This document shows, piece after piece, positions 1 through 6,601 of a DNA stretch of 52,572 bases. A model generated the notes under the pieces. The model did not search any database. It saw only the letters and a list, made by a program, of their open reading frames with translations, and was not told the origin of the DNA. The position numbers and the translations under genes are program-made. This DNA comes from Muribaculaceae bacterium (GTDB lineage: Bacteria > Bacteroidota > Bacteroidia > Bacteroidales > Muribaculaceae). Numbering within the stretch: the stretch's first letter is position 1; each line of letters begins with the position of its first letter. The DNA is taken from contig JAGANS010000062.1 in assembly GCA_017624155.1 (NCBI GenBank), positions 1 through 52,572 on the forward strand, in the 5' to 3' direction.

Positions 1-1
1 C

Positions 2-1528
2 CTCAACGTGATGCGTATCTTCGACGCCCTCAACGACATCGACAATGTGAAGGAATCCATCAAGATGATCAACGAGCTCGGCGGCATAGCCGACGGAGCC
101 GTATGCTACACGGTCGATCCTAAGGCGCCCGAAGCTCCCAAACCCGGATTCTTCGCGCGCCTCTTCGGCAAAAAGGCCGAGGAGCCCGAAAAGATTTTCA
201 CCGACGAATACTTCGTCGAAAAAGCCAAGGAAATGGAACGCCTCGGCGCAAAGATCATCACCCTCAAGGATATGGCAGGCCTCGTAAGCCCCTCGCGCGC
301 AGCATCCATCATATCCAAGCTCAAAGCCAACGTCAAGGTACCCGTCGACTTCCACACTCACTGCACACCCGGCTATGGACTGGCATCGTCGATCATGGCC
401 ATCCTCAACGGCGTCGACATCCTCGACACCAACATCTGGTGGTTTGGCGGTGGCTCGGCCGCTCCCGCAATCGAACTCGTATATGTATTCGCACAGAAAC
501 TCGGCGTAGAGCTTGAGTGCAACATGGAGGCCGTCGGCCAGATTCGCGATCACCTGCTCGACGCACGCAAGGTCCTCGCTCCCTTCGACCTCAACAAGGA
601 CAAGATGCCGCGTCCCTTCGATCCTCTCAAGGACAAGCTGCCCGCCGAGGTCGAGGCTCAGGTCGACCGCGCCATTGCCGCAGCCAAGGCCGGCAACGAA
701 GATGAGCTCCTCGACGCATGCCATAAGGTTGAGGAATACTTCGGCTTCCCCAAGCCCAACGAACTCGTCAAGCACGCCGAGGTCCCCGGCGGCATGTACT
801 CCAACATGGTGGCTCAGCTCAAGGCTCTCCATGCCGAAGACCTGCTCAACGACGCAATGGCCCTCATCCCCATGGTACGCCGCGACGCCGGTCTGGTGCC
901 CCTCGTTACTCCTACCTCGCAGATCGTAGGTGCTCAGGCTGTGAATGTAGCTCTCGACCGCAAGAAAGGCAAGCCCGACTACTCCAACTGCTCCAACCAG
1001 TTCATCTCGCTCGTCAAGGGCGAATACGGCCATACTCCCGTTGCCATCGACCCAGCATTCCGCGAAAAGATCACCGGCAGCCCTGTCGAAAAGCCCTACG
1101 ACGTAAGCACATATAAGGCTCCCGAAAATCCAGTCATCGAGGAACTCGGCGTCAAGCTCGCATCCAACGGCGAGGAAGAGCTGCTGCTCGCACTCCTGCC
1201 AACCGTTGCCAACGGCTTCCTGAAGCGCCGTCGCCAGGAAGAGGCTGCCGCAAAGGCTCCCGCCAAGGAAGAAGTCAAGGAAGAAAAGCCCGCAGCCAAG
1301 GACGAACCCGTCACCGGTCCCACTCTCAAGGCACCCATGGGCGGTCGCGTCGTCGAAATCAAGGTGAAGCCCGGACAGGAAGTCAAGAAGGGCGACGTAC
1401 TGATGGTATACGAGGCAATGAAGATGGAAAATGACATCAACGCCGAAGCCGCCGGTACCGTCAAGCGCATCTTCGTCGCTCCTGACCAGGTAGTCGGCAC
1501 CGACGACCTCCTCATCGAGTTTGAATAA
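2..1528 (+). CDS. Biotin-dependent carboxylase/decarboxylase alpha subunit (oxaloacetate decarboxylase / pyruvate carboxylase subunit B type), 5' partial
   Basis: The reading frame is open from the first bases of the window (L-N-V-M-R-I-F-D-A-L), so the gene begins upstream and about 508 C-terminal codons are seen. The first part is the end of the carboxyltransferase TIM barrel (KDMAG, DFHTHCT motifs), followed by the helical carboxyltransferase C-terminal domain. An Ala/Glu/Lys/Pro-rich linker then leads to a C-terminal biotinyl domain with the biotinylation motif EAMKMEN. The family transfers CO2 between biotin and an oxo-acid. Sodium-pumping oxaloacetate decarboxylase and methylmalonyl-CoA decarboxylase share this layout, so the substrate is not fixed by what is visible. 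A Lys/Pro-rich insertion (FFARLFGKKAEEPEK) sits just after AVCYTVDP. A hairpin follows the stop codon. Confidence 0.9.
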   Translation, partial: LNVMRIFDALNDIDNVKESIKMINELGGIADGAVCYTVDPKAPEAPKPGFFARLFGKKAEEPEKIFTDEYFVEKAKEMERLGAKIITLKDMAGLVSPSRAASIISKLKANVKVPVDFHTHCTPGYGLASSIMAILNGVDILDTNIWWFGGGSAAPAIELVYVFAQKLGVELECNMEAVGQIRDHLLDARKVLAPFDLNKDKMPRPFDPLKDKLPAEVEAQVDRAIAAAKAGNEDELLDACHKVEEYFGFPKPNELVKHAEVPGGMYSNMVAQLKALHAEDLLNDAMALIPMVRRDAGLVPLVTPTSQIVGAQAVNVALDRKKGKPDYSNCSNQFISLVKGEYGHTPVAIDPAFREKITGSPVEKPYDVSTYKAPENPVIEELGVKLASNGEEELLLALLPTVANGFLKRRRQEEAAAKAPAKEEVKEEKPAAKDEPVTGPTLKAPMGGRVVEIKVKPGQEVKKGDVLMVYEAMKMENDINAEAAGTVKRIFVAPDQVVGTDDLLIEFE

Positions 1529-1562
1529 TACTCAACCTACATAAAAAATAGGCTCACCCGCA

Positions 1563-1603
1563 GGGAGGGCACTGAAAAAGTAAACACTTTTCAGTGTCCT
1601 CTC
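1563..1603 (+). terminator. Rho-independent terminator of the carboxylase gene
   Basis: Arms of about 16 bases (GGCACTGAAAA and its near-perfect complement TTTTCAGTGTCC, one G-U pair) enclose a loop of about nine bases. They are followed a few bases later by a run of five Ts. The hairpin lies 35 bases after the stop codon. Confidence 0.8.
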
Positions 1604-1667
1604 AGTTTTTAGGGCGCGGTGGGTTTTAGGGCGTTTGGGCAAGAGATGACTTAAACGACCTTCAACT

Positions 1668-1705
1668 TAAACCATAAACCAACCAAGAGGCGTGCGAAGC
1701 CCGCC
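1668..1705. repeat. Dispersed intergenic repeat, copy A
   Basis: A 22-base stretch rich in TAAACC units (1668-1689) is found again at 30245-30266 with a single difference. The 16 bases after it (GCGTGCGAAGCCCGCC, 1690-1705) occur after the second copy as the exact reverse complement. See the findings. Confidence 0.75.
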
Positions 1706-1925
1706 GATTTACTCGTAACCGGGCCCGTCGAGGCCCCGGGCGAGGCGTGCCCGGACAGTCACGCGCTCATGGATTGGCGCCCGCAGGCCGCCGATAATAT
1801 CAACGGCGCTACATCGGGCATCGCGGCTCAAATCGGCGGCCTGCGGGCGCCTTTCACGGTTGGGACTTCTGTCCACGTACACCTCCGCCTGCGGCTCCGG
1901 TGAACGCGGTTACGAGTAAATCGGC
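1703..1925. repeat. Nested long inverted repeat filling the gap between the carboxylase gene and ettA
   Basis: An outer pair of perfect 19-base arms (1703-1721 and 1907-1925, GCCGATTTACTCGTAACCG and its complement) encloses an inner pair of perfect 20-base arms (1776-1795 and 1832-1851, beginning GGCGCCCGCAGG). A third partial copy of the inner motif (CTACGGGCGCC) lies just after the outer right arm. No open frame or transposase is present. The stretch 1529-1978 otherwise holds only the terminator and the dispersed repeat. Confidence 0.8.
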
Positions 1926-1978
1926 GACCTACGGGCGCCACATATCGCCGAATTCACGGATTCAAGGGTGAATCGCAA

Positions 1979-3664
1979 TCACTCCATCAGCTTGCGGTAG
2001 CGGCGGCGGGGAAGTTCCTTTCCGCCGTTCTGGGCACGCGTGAAGTCTTCGTATTCGGAGTATGAACCTTCGTAGAACACCACCTTGCCGTCGCCTTCAA
2101 ACGACAGGATATGGGTGCAGATACGGTCGAGGACCCAGCGATCGTGGCTTACAACCACAGCGCAGCCGGCAAAGTCGTCGAGACCTTCCTCAAGAGCACG
2201 CAGTGTGTTCACGTCAATATCGTTGGTAGGTTCGTCGAGCAGTATCACGTTGCCCTCTTCCTTAAGTGCCATAGCCAGATGCAGACGGTTGCGCTCGCCA
2301 CCCGACAGGACGGCGATTTTCTTTTCCTGATCGGCTCCTGTGAAATTGAATTTCGACAGGTAGGCGCGTGCATTGACGTCGCGGCCGCCCATGCGGAACG
2401 ATTCCACGCCCTGCGAAATCACCTCATACACGCTCTTCTCGGGGAGCAGGTCGTGGTGACGCTGATCGACATAGGCCACCTTGACGGTTTCGCCGACCTC
2501 AAATGTACCCGTATCGGGCGTCTCCTGTCCCATGATAAGGCGGAATAGCGTAGTCTTGCCGGCGCCATTGGGGCCGATAACACCTACGATGCCGTTGGGC
2601 GGCAGCGAGAACGACAAGTCGTTGAACAGCGTTTTTTTGCCGTATGCCTTGGCGAGATTATGCACCTCTATAACCTTATTGCCGAGACGCGGACCGTTGG
2701 GGATGAATATCTCGAGGCGTTCTTCCTTCTGCTTCTGATCCTCATTGAGCAGGGCGTCATACGATTTGAGTCGGGCTTTGCCCTTTGCCTGACGTGCCTT
2801 TGGCGCCATACGCACCCATTCAAGCTCACGCTCGAGGGTCTTGCGACGCTTGGATGCCTGTTTTTCCTCCTGCTCCATGCGCTTGGTCTTCTGTTCGAGC
2901 CACGACGAATAGTTGCCCTTCCAGGGTATGCCTTCGCCGCGGTCGAGTTCGAGAATCCAGCCTGCCACATGGTCGAGGAAATAGCGGTCGTGGGTGATGG
3001 CGATCACAGTACCGGGATACTGGCGCAGATGCTGTTCGAGCCAATCGATCGACTCGGCATCGAGGTGGTTGGTAGGCTCGTCGAGCAGGAGGATGTCGGG
3101 CTGCTGGAGCAGCAAGCGGCACAGAGCCACACGGCGGCGCTCACCACCCGACAGTGTATCTACCTTCTGGTCGTCGGGCGGACACTGCAACGCATCCATA
3201 GCGCGCTCAAGCTTGGAGTCGATGTTCCATGCATCCGCTGCGTCGAGTTTGTCCTGAAGCTCAGCCTGACGCGCAATCAGCGCTTCCATCTTGTCGGGGT
3301 CCTCGAGCACGTCGGGGTCGCCGAATGCCTCGTTTACCTTGTCGAACTCGGCAAGCAGATCCATGATGGGCTGCACGCCTTCACGCACAACCTCGATCAC
3401 AGTCTTGTCGGGGTCGAGTTTCGGCTCCTGTTCCAGATAACCGACCGAGTATCCGGGAGCAAACACAACTTCACCCTGGTAATCCTTGTCGACACCTGCG
3501 ATTATCTTGAGAAGCGACGACTTACCCGAGCCGTTAAGACCTATAATACCGATCTTGGCGCCATAGAAAAAGGAGAGATATATGTCCTTGAGGACAGTCT
3601 TTTGGGGAGGATAGGTCTTTGAAACACCTACCATCGAGAAAATTATCTTTTTATCGTCAGCCAT
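1979..3664 (-). CDS. ettA: Energy-dependent translational throttle protein EttA (ABC-F ATPase)
   Basis: At 561 residues this is very close to E. coli EttA (555). Two ABC ATPase domains are joined by the charged arm/linker typical of ABC-F proteins, with no membrane segment. The first Walker A is GLNGSGKS (42-49), and the first signature and Walker B read LSGGERRRVAL and ILLLDEPTNHLD. The second copy has GPNGAGKT, LSGGERNRL and ILLDEPTNDID. EttA binds the ribosomal E site and gates entry into elongation according to the ATP/ADP level (family knowledge). The gene stands alone, convergent with the carboxylase gene. An AT-rich leader with an octamer repeat lies upstream. I see no convincing TAnnTTTG promoter box close to the start. 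Confidence 0.95.
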   Translation of the reverse strand: MADDKKIIFSMVGVSKTYPPQKTVLKDIYLSFFYGAKIGIIGLNGSGKSSLLKIIAGVDKDYQGEVVFAPGYSVGYLEQEPKLDPDKTVIEVVREGVQPIMDLLAEFDKVNEAFGDPDVLEDPDKMEALIARQAELQDKLDAADAWNIDSKLERAMDALQCPPDDQKVDTLSGGERRRVALCRLLLQQPDILLLDEPTNHLDAESIDWLEQHLRQYPGTVIAITHDRYFLDHVAGWILELDRGEGIPWKGNYSSWLEQKTKRMEQEEKQASKRRKTLERELEWVRMAPKARQAKGKARLKSYDALLNEDQKQKEERLEIFIPNGPRLGNKVIEVHNLAKAYGKKTLFNDLSFSLPPNGIVGVIGPNGAGKTTLFRLIMGQETPDTGTFEVGETVKVAYVDQRHHDLLPEKSVYEVISQGVESFRMGGRDVNARAYLSKFNFTGADQEKKIAVLSGGERNRLHLAMALKEEGNVILLDEPTNDIDVNTLRALEEGLDDFAGCAVVVSHDRWVLDRICTHILSFEGDGKVVFYEGSYSEYEDFTRAQNGGKELPRRRYRKLME

Positions 3665-3719
3665 TTTATTGGTTTAATTAGTAATCTATACAAAACAGTT
3701 ATTATGATTATGAATATGA

Positions 3720-3775
3720 TTATAACCTTATAACCTTATAACCTTATAACCTTATAACCTCATAACCTCATAACC
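3720..3775. repeat. Tandem octamer repeat (TTATAACC)7
   Basis: Seven head-to-tail 8-base units: five of TTATAACC followed by two of TCATAACC. They lie between the start of ettA and the hairpin after def. Because the unit is 8 bases, copy-number change would alter ettA upstream spacing but not any reading frame. Confidence 0.9.
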
Positions 3776-3777
3776 CT

Positions 3778-3802
3778 CGTATTTTGCCAAGGGCAAAATA
3801 CG
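3778..3802 (-). terminator. Hairpin after def
   Basis: A perfect 11-base inverted repeat (CGTATTTTGCC / GGCAAAATACG, 3-base loop) starts 2 bases after the def stop codon. There is no clear U-run on the def strand, so it may act as a 3' stabilising hairpin rather than a strong terminator. Confidence 0.55.
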
Positions 3803-3804
3803 AA

Positions 3805-4368
3805 TCACTTGCGGCGCGGAGCGTAGCGCACGGGATAGTCGCAGCGTATCTTACCGGCAACGATGTTGTTGAGTTTGGCGCGGATCAGCTGCTTGCGGAT
3901 TGGAGATATATGGTCGATATACACCTTGCCCTCCAGATGATCATATTCATGCTGAATAATACGGGCAAAGAAACCGTCGAATTCCTCCTCATGCTCCTTG
4001 AAATCCTCATCGAGCCAGTGCAGGCGCACGTGCTCCACGCGCTTCACGTTCTCCGACAGTCCCGGCAGACTCAGGCAGCCTTCGCCGCGCGTAACAGCCT
4101 CGCCGTCGAGCACTTCCAGGCGGGGATTAATCAGCGTAAGTTTCTTGCCGGCCAATTCGGGAAAGGATTCCTCGAGCGGCGACGCATCGATGACAATGAT
4201 GCGGTCGTTGCGACCGATCTGCGGAGCGGCGAGGCCCACGCCGTCCGAGGCATACATAGTCTCGTACATATTCTCTATCAGTTCCTTGAGGCCTTCATAT
4301 TCGGGGGTGATATCCTCCGATACGTTGCGGAGCACAGGGTGTCCGTACAGGTAAACAGGTAGTTTCAT
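3805..4368 (-). CDS. def: Peptide deformylase
   Basis: This 187-residue metalloenzyme removes the formyl group from the N-terminal methionine of new proteins. All three family motifs are present: GVGLAAPQ (43-50), EGCLS with the metal-binding Cys98 (96-100), and QHEYDH with His140, catalytic Glu141 and His144. The length is normal for the bacterial enzyme. It starts 4 bases after the ruvX stop codon on the same strand, so the two are almost certainly one transcript. In many bacteria def lies with fmt; here the partner is ruvX. Confidence 0.97.
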   Translation of the reverse strand: MKLPVYLYGHPVLRNVSEDITPEYEGLKELIENMYETMYASDGVGLAAPQIGRNDRIIVIDASPLEESFPELAGKKLTLINPRLEVLDGEAVTRGEGCLSLPGLSENVKRVEHVRLHWLDEDFKEHEEEFDGFFARIIQHEYDHLEGKVYIDHISPIRKQLIRAKLNNIVAGKIRCDYPVRYAPRRK

Positions 4369-4372
4369 TTGT

Positions 4373-4795
4373 TCAGATCATATTTTGACGGCTTTGCAGA
4401 TAATCGTTCAGGATTATCGTCGCCGATATTTCATCTACTATGGCCTTGTCGCGGCGCGCCATCTTTTTCATGCCGCCGTCGAGCATAGCGCGGTGTGCCA
4501 GCACCGAGGTGAAACGCTCGTCATAGAACACGATCGGCAGCGGCGCCACCTCCTTGCGCAGACGGTTGATTACCGGAGTAAGGTATCGCATCGAGTCGGA
4601 CGGCTCGCCCTTCATCGTCGTGGGCTGGCCCACCACAATCAGATCGACCGGCTCACGGGATATGTATCCTTTTATAAAGTCGATAAGCGACGAAGTCGCC
4701 ACTGTAGCCAGACCGTTGGCCACGATGCGCAGAGGATCGGTCACGGCGATGCCGCAACGTTTTCGTCCGAAATCTATTGACAAGAGTCTTCCCAT
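4373..4795 (-). CDS. ruvX: Putative pre-16S rRNA nuclease / Holliday junction resolvase RuvX (YqgF)
   Basis: 140 residues with the RNase H-like YqgF fold. The catalytic acidic residues are visible as D8 in SIDFG, E93 in YDERFTS and D121 in AIVDEISA. E. coli YqgF processes the 5' end of 16S rRNA; the older name refers to predicted junction resolution. It is the first gene of a two-gene unit with def, 4 bases apart. A TAACTTTG box sits 9 bases upstream of the start codon, implying a very short leader. Confidence 0.93.
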   Translation of the reverse strand: MGRLLSIDFGRKRCGIAVTDPLRIVANGLATVATSSLIDFIKGYISREPVDLIVVGQPTTMKGEPSDSMRYLTPVINRLRKEVAPLPIVFYDERFTSVLAHRAMLDGGMKKMARRDKAIVDEISATIILNDYLQSRQNMI

Positions 4796-4803
4796 TTCGA
4801 GTA

Positions 4804-4811
4804 CAAAGTTA
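4804..4811 (-). promoter_or_regulatory. -7 box (TAACTTTG) for ruvX-def
   Basis: It matches the Bacteroidetes consensus TAnnTTTG immediately upstream of ruvX. It lies just downstream of the terminator of the short transcription unit at 4850-4915. Confidence 0.55.
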
Positions 4812-4849
4812 CGGAGAATTCGGCGATTAGCGAAATACCCAGGTGTAAA

Positions 4850-4915
4850 AACAAAAAAAATTATCCGTCATCACGACGAATAATCTTCTTACCTTAAATC
4901 TAATACCATGAAAAA
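4850..4915 (-). ncRNA. Candidate short transcript with hexapeptide ORF MVLDLR and its own terminator
   Basis: A TAACTTTG box (4922-4929) is followed about 55 bases later by a strong intrinsic terminator: arms TTATTCGTC and GACGGATAA (4861-4883, one G-U pair), then a run of eight Ts. The implied RNA is only about 65 bases. It contains a tiny ORF, ATG to TAA at 4909-4889, encoding MVLDLR. ruvX then has a separate promoter box downstream, so this is better read as an independent small RNA or leader-peptide unit than as the ruvX leader. No classic -33 element is visible. Confidence 0.5.
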
Positions 4916-4921
4916 CTGATG

Positions 4922-4929
4922 CAAAGTTA
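4922..4929 (-). promoter_or_regulatory. -7 box (TAACTTTG) of the short transcript
   Basis: Consensus TAnnTTTG on the minus strand. The region where a -33 TTG would lie is instead occupied by the palindrome at 4937-4952, which could be an operator. Confidence 0.5.
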
Positions 4930-4936
4930 AACATTT

Positions 4937-4952
4937 TATGTTATACAGCATA
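4937..4952. promoter_or_regulatory. Imperfect palindrome TATGTTATACAGCATA, copy 1
   Basis: A 16-base imperfect dyad. The identical 16 bases occur again at 6400-6415 and nowhere else that I noticed. It lies directly upstream of the -7 box at 4922-4929. Confidence 0.45.
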
Positions 4953-5042
4953 ATTTTTGAATGGAAAAAATTCGCTTTTAACACAATTTAAACTTTTTGC
5001 ACCGATTTCACGGCTTTATATCGTTGCAAAGGCTTGCTGATG

Positions 5043-5996
5043 TCAGTTAACCTTGTTCTGCGGACGGCCTGAAATAAAGGCGGCGAGATTGGATGCGGTC
5101 ACATCGAGCAGGCGACGGCGGGCCGCGGTCGACTGCCAGGCGATGTGCGGCGTTATATAGCAATGCGGCGCCGTGAGCAATGGATTGTCGGACGCTGGCG
5201 GTTCCTGTCCCAGCACGTCAAGACCGGCAGCACCGACCTGGCCCGAGCGCAATGCGTCGGCAAGTGCAGCCTCGTCGACAAGCGGGCCGCGGGCCGTATT
5301 TATGAAAATCACGCCGCGCTTCATACGGGCGAATGTCTCCGCATTGAATTTACCGCGATTGGATGCGGTAAGCGGAGCGTTGAGCGACATGACATCGCTC
5401 ATGGCAAGGAACTCATCGAAGTTCACTTTCGTGACATAAGGCGGCAGCGCGGCAGCTTCCTGCGACGTAGGCGACACTACATTCATCCCTAACGCAGATG
5501 CTATCGCGGCAACACGCTTGCCGATATTGCCCAGGCCATATATACCCATAGTGAGTCCGGCAAGCTCGGTAATCGGCCCGAGCGTGAAGCTGAAATCGGG
5601 ACACAAACTCCACCGGCCCGAGCGTACCTCGGACGAATATTCACCGGTGCGGTTGGTAATCTCGAGAAGCAGCGAGAACACGGTCTGCGCAACCGAATCG
5701 CTCGAATATGCCGGTACGTTGCACACAGCGATTCCGGCCTGCGCCGCTGCCGCTGTGTCCACATTATTATATCCCGTGGCAAGGACACCAATAAATTTAA
5801 GATCGGGCAGCGAAGCTATTATGGCGGCATCGAGCACCACCTTGTTGGTAAAGACCGCCGTCGCTCCGGCACAGCGCTCAAGCACTTCCCCGGGAGCAGT
5901 ACGGGGATATACAGTCAGTTCGCCCAAAGAGGCAAGTGAGTCCCAGCTCAGGTCGCCGGGGTTGGCCACATGGCCGTCAAGTACTACGATTTTCAT
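5043..5996 (-). CDS. D-2-hydroxyacid dehydrogenase (glycerate/hydroxypyruvate dehydrogenase type)
   Basis: 317 residues from the ATG at 5996. An in-frame TTG 6 bases further upstream is less likely, because it would leave almost no leader after the promoter box. The fold is the NAD(P)-dependent D-isomer 2-hydroxyacid dehydrogenase: GLGNIG dinucleotide motif (154-159), catalytic R236 in NTARG, E265 in GQEPP and H284 in TPHIAW. The family reversibly reduces 2-keto acids. Similarity of layout to hydroxypyruvate/glycerate dehydrogenases suggests that substrate, but this is not proven by sequence. It is a monocistronic unit. Confidence 0.88.
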   Translation of the reverse strand: MKIVVLDGHVANPGDLSWDSLASLGELTVYPRTAPGEVLERCAGATAVFTNKVVLDAAIIASLPDLKFIGVLATGYNNVDTAAAAQAGIAVCNVPAYSSDSVAQTVFSLLLEITNRTGEYSSEVRSGRWSLCPDFSFTLGPITELAGLTMGIYGLGNIGKRVAAIASALGMNVVSPTSQEAAALPPYVTKVNFDEFLAMSDVMSLNAPLTASNRGKFNAETFARMKRGVIFINTARGPLVDEAALADALRSGQVGAAGLDVLGQEPPASDNPLLTAPHCYITPHIAWQSTAARRRLLDVTASNLAAFISGRPQNKVN

Positions 5997-6014
5997 AACC
6001 AAAATTCTTTTTCA

Positions 6015-6022
6015 CAAAGGTA
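6015..6022 (-). promoter_or_regulatory. -7 box (TACCTTTG) of the dehydrogenase gene
   Basis: TAnnTTTG match 18 bases upstream of the ATG. It follows directly after the terminator hairpin of the upstream small transcription unit. Confidence 0.65.
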
Positions 6023-6027
6023 CATAA

Positions 6028-6184
6028 AAATTTTAGGGCGATCTTCACAGACCACCCTAAAATTTAAACATACTGTGTACTTAATGTTAGATTAATATGT
6101 CTATTCCAGATCTTTAATTAAATTTCCACTATGATATGTGTGTTAGTATTTTCTATGAAAAAGCATAGGTTGTCGTTTCATTTC
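6028..6184 (-). ncRNA. Candidate small RNA (about 150 nt) upstream of the dehydrogenase gene
   Basis: A full promoter (TTG at 6218-6220, 20-base spacer, TAACTTTG at 6190-6197) fires leftward. About 120 bases on, a 16-pair hairpin (6028-6065: AAATTTTAGGGTGGTC with GATCGCCCTAAAATTT) is followed by a short T-rich stretch. It pairs fully, using G-U pairs, only when read as minus-strand RNA. The dehydrogenase promoter begins just after the hairpin, so the unit is separate. It could encode a 12-residue peptide (MKRQPMLFHRKY, 6181-6143). I see no match to a known RNA family. Confidence 0.5.
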
Positions 6185-6189
6185 CGATG

Positions 6190-6220
6190 CAAAGTTAAAC
6201 CTTAATTTTTAACTGTGCAA
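6190..6220 (-). promoter_or_regulatory. Promoter of the candidate small RNA
   Basis: TTG (6218-6220), a 20-base spacer and TAACTTTG (6190-6197), a textbook Bacteroidetes housekeeping promoter on the minus strand. Confidence 0.65.
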
Positions 6221-6399
6221 TAGGCCGACTTTTGGCCTGTGAAGCGGTTCTTGGTACTGTTTTAGCATTTATGCACCATTTTAGTCTTCTTTTTTATAAA
6301 ATTCGGGGAACTTTAGTTAATATTTGAGGAGTTTTGAACTTCTGACTTACAATTTACAACATTGTTAATATAGGTTAAAATTGACCGTTTGGATTACAG

Positions 6400-6415
6400 T
6401 ATGTTATACAGCATA
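6400..6415. promoter_or_regulatory. Imperfect palindrome TATGTTATACAGCATA, copy 2
   Basis: Exact copy of 4937-4952. Here the dyad extends to AGTATG...CATACT (6398-6417). It lies in the AT-rich stretch 6221-6547, where I see no gene. Confidence 0.45.
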
Positions 6416-6547
6416 CTTTTTCAGGATAGTTTTTATACGGTTCAGAGGGGCATAGTGTTAATAACTCTAAGCAGCCTCTTAGCCATCTTACGTCTAAGCC
6501 GCAGTAAAATAGCGATTTTACCATTTTTTACTTACAATTTTACGGCA

Positions 6548-6577
6548 AGCGCCCGCACAGACTGCTGTACGGGCGCT
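6548..6577 (-). terminator. Hairpin terminator after the alpha-amylase gene
   Basis: Two 13-base arms (AGCGCCCGCACAG and CTGTACGGGCGCT, one mismatch) with a 4-base loop, 25 bases past the amylase stop codon. There is no strong U-run. Confidence 0.6.
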
Positions 6578-6601
6578 ATAAATCGTGTGCTGATGCGGTT
6601 T

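Noticed and set aside
1703..1925. Nested inverted repeat considered as an insertion sequence
   Set aside because: It is only about 220 bases, with no transposase frame and no visible target-site duplication. Kept only as a repeat.
3720..3775. Octamer array considered as a CRISPR array
   Set aside because: Units are contiguous 8-mers without spacers, and no cas gene is present in the window.
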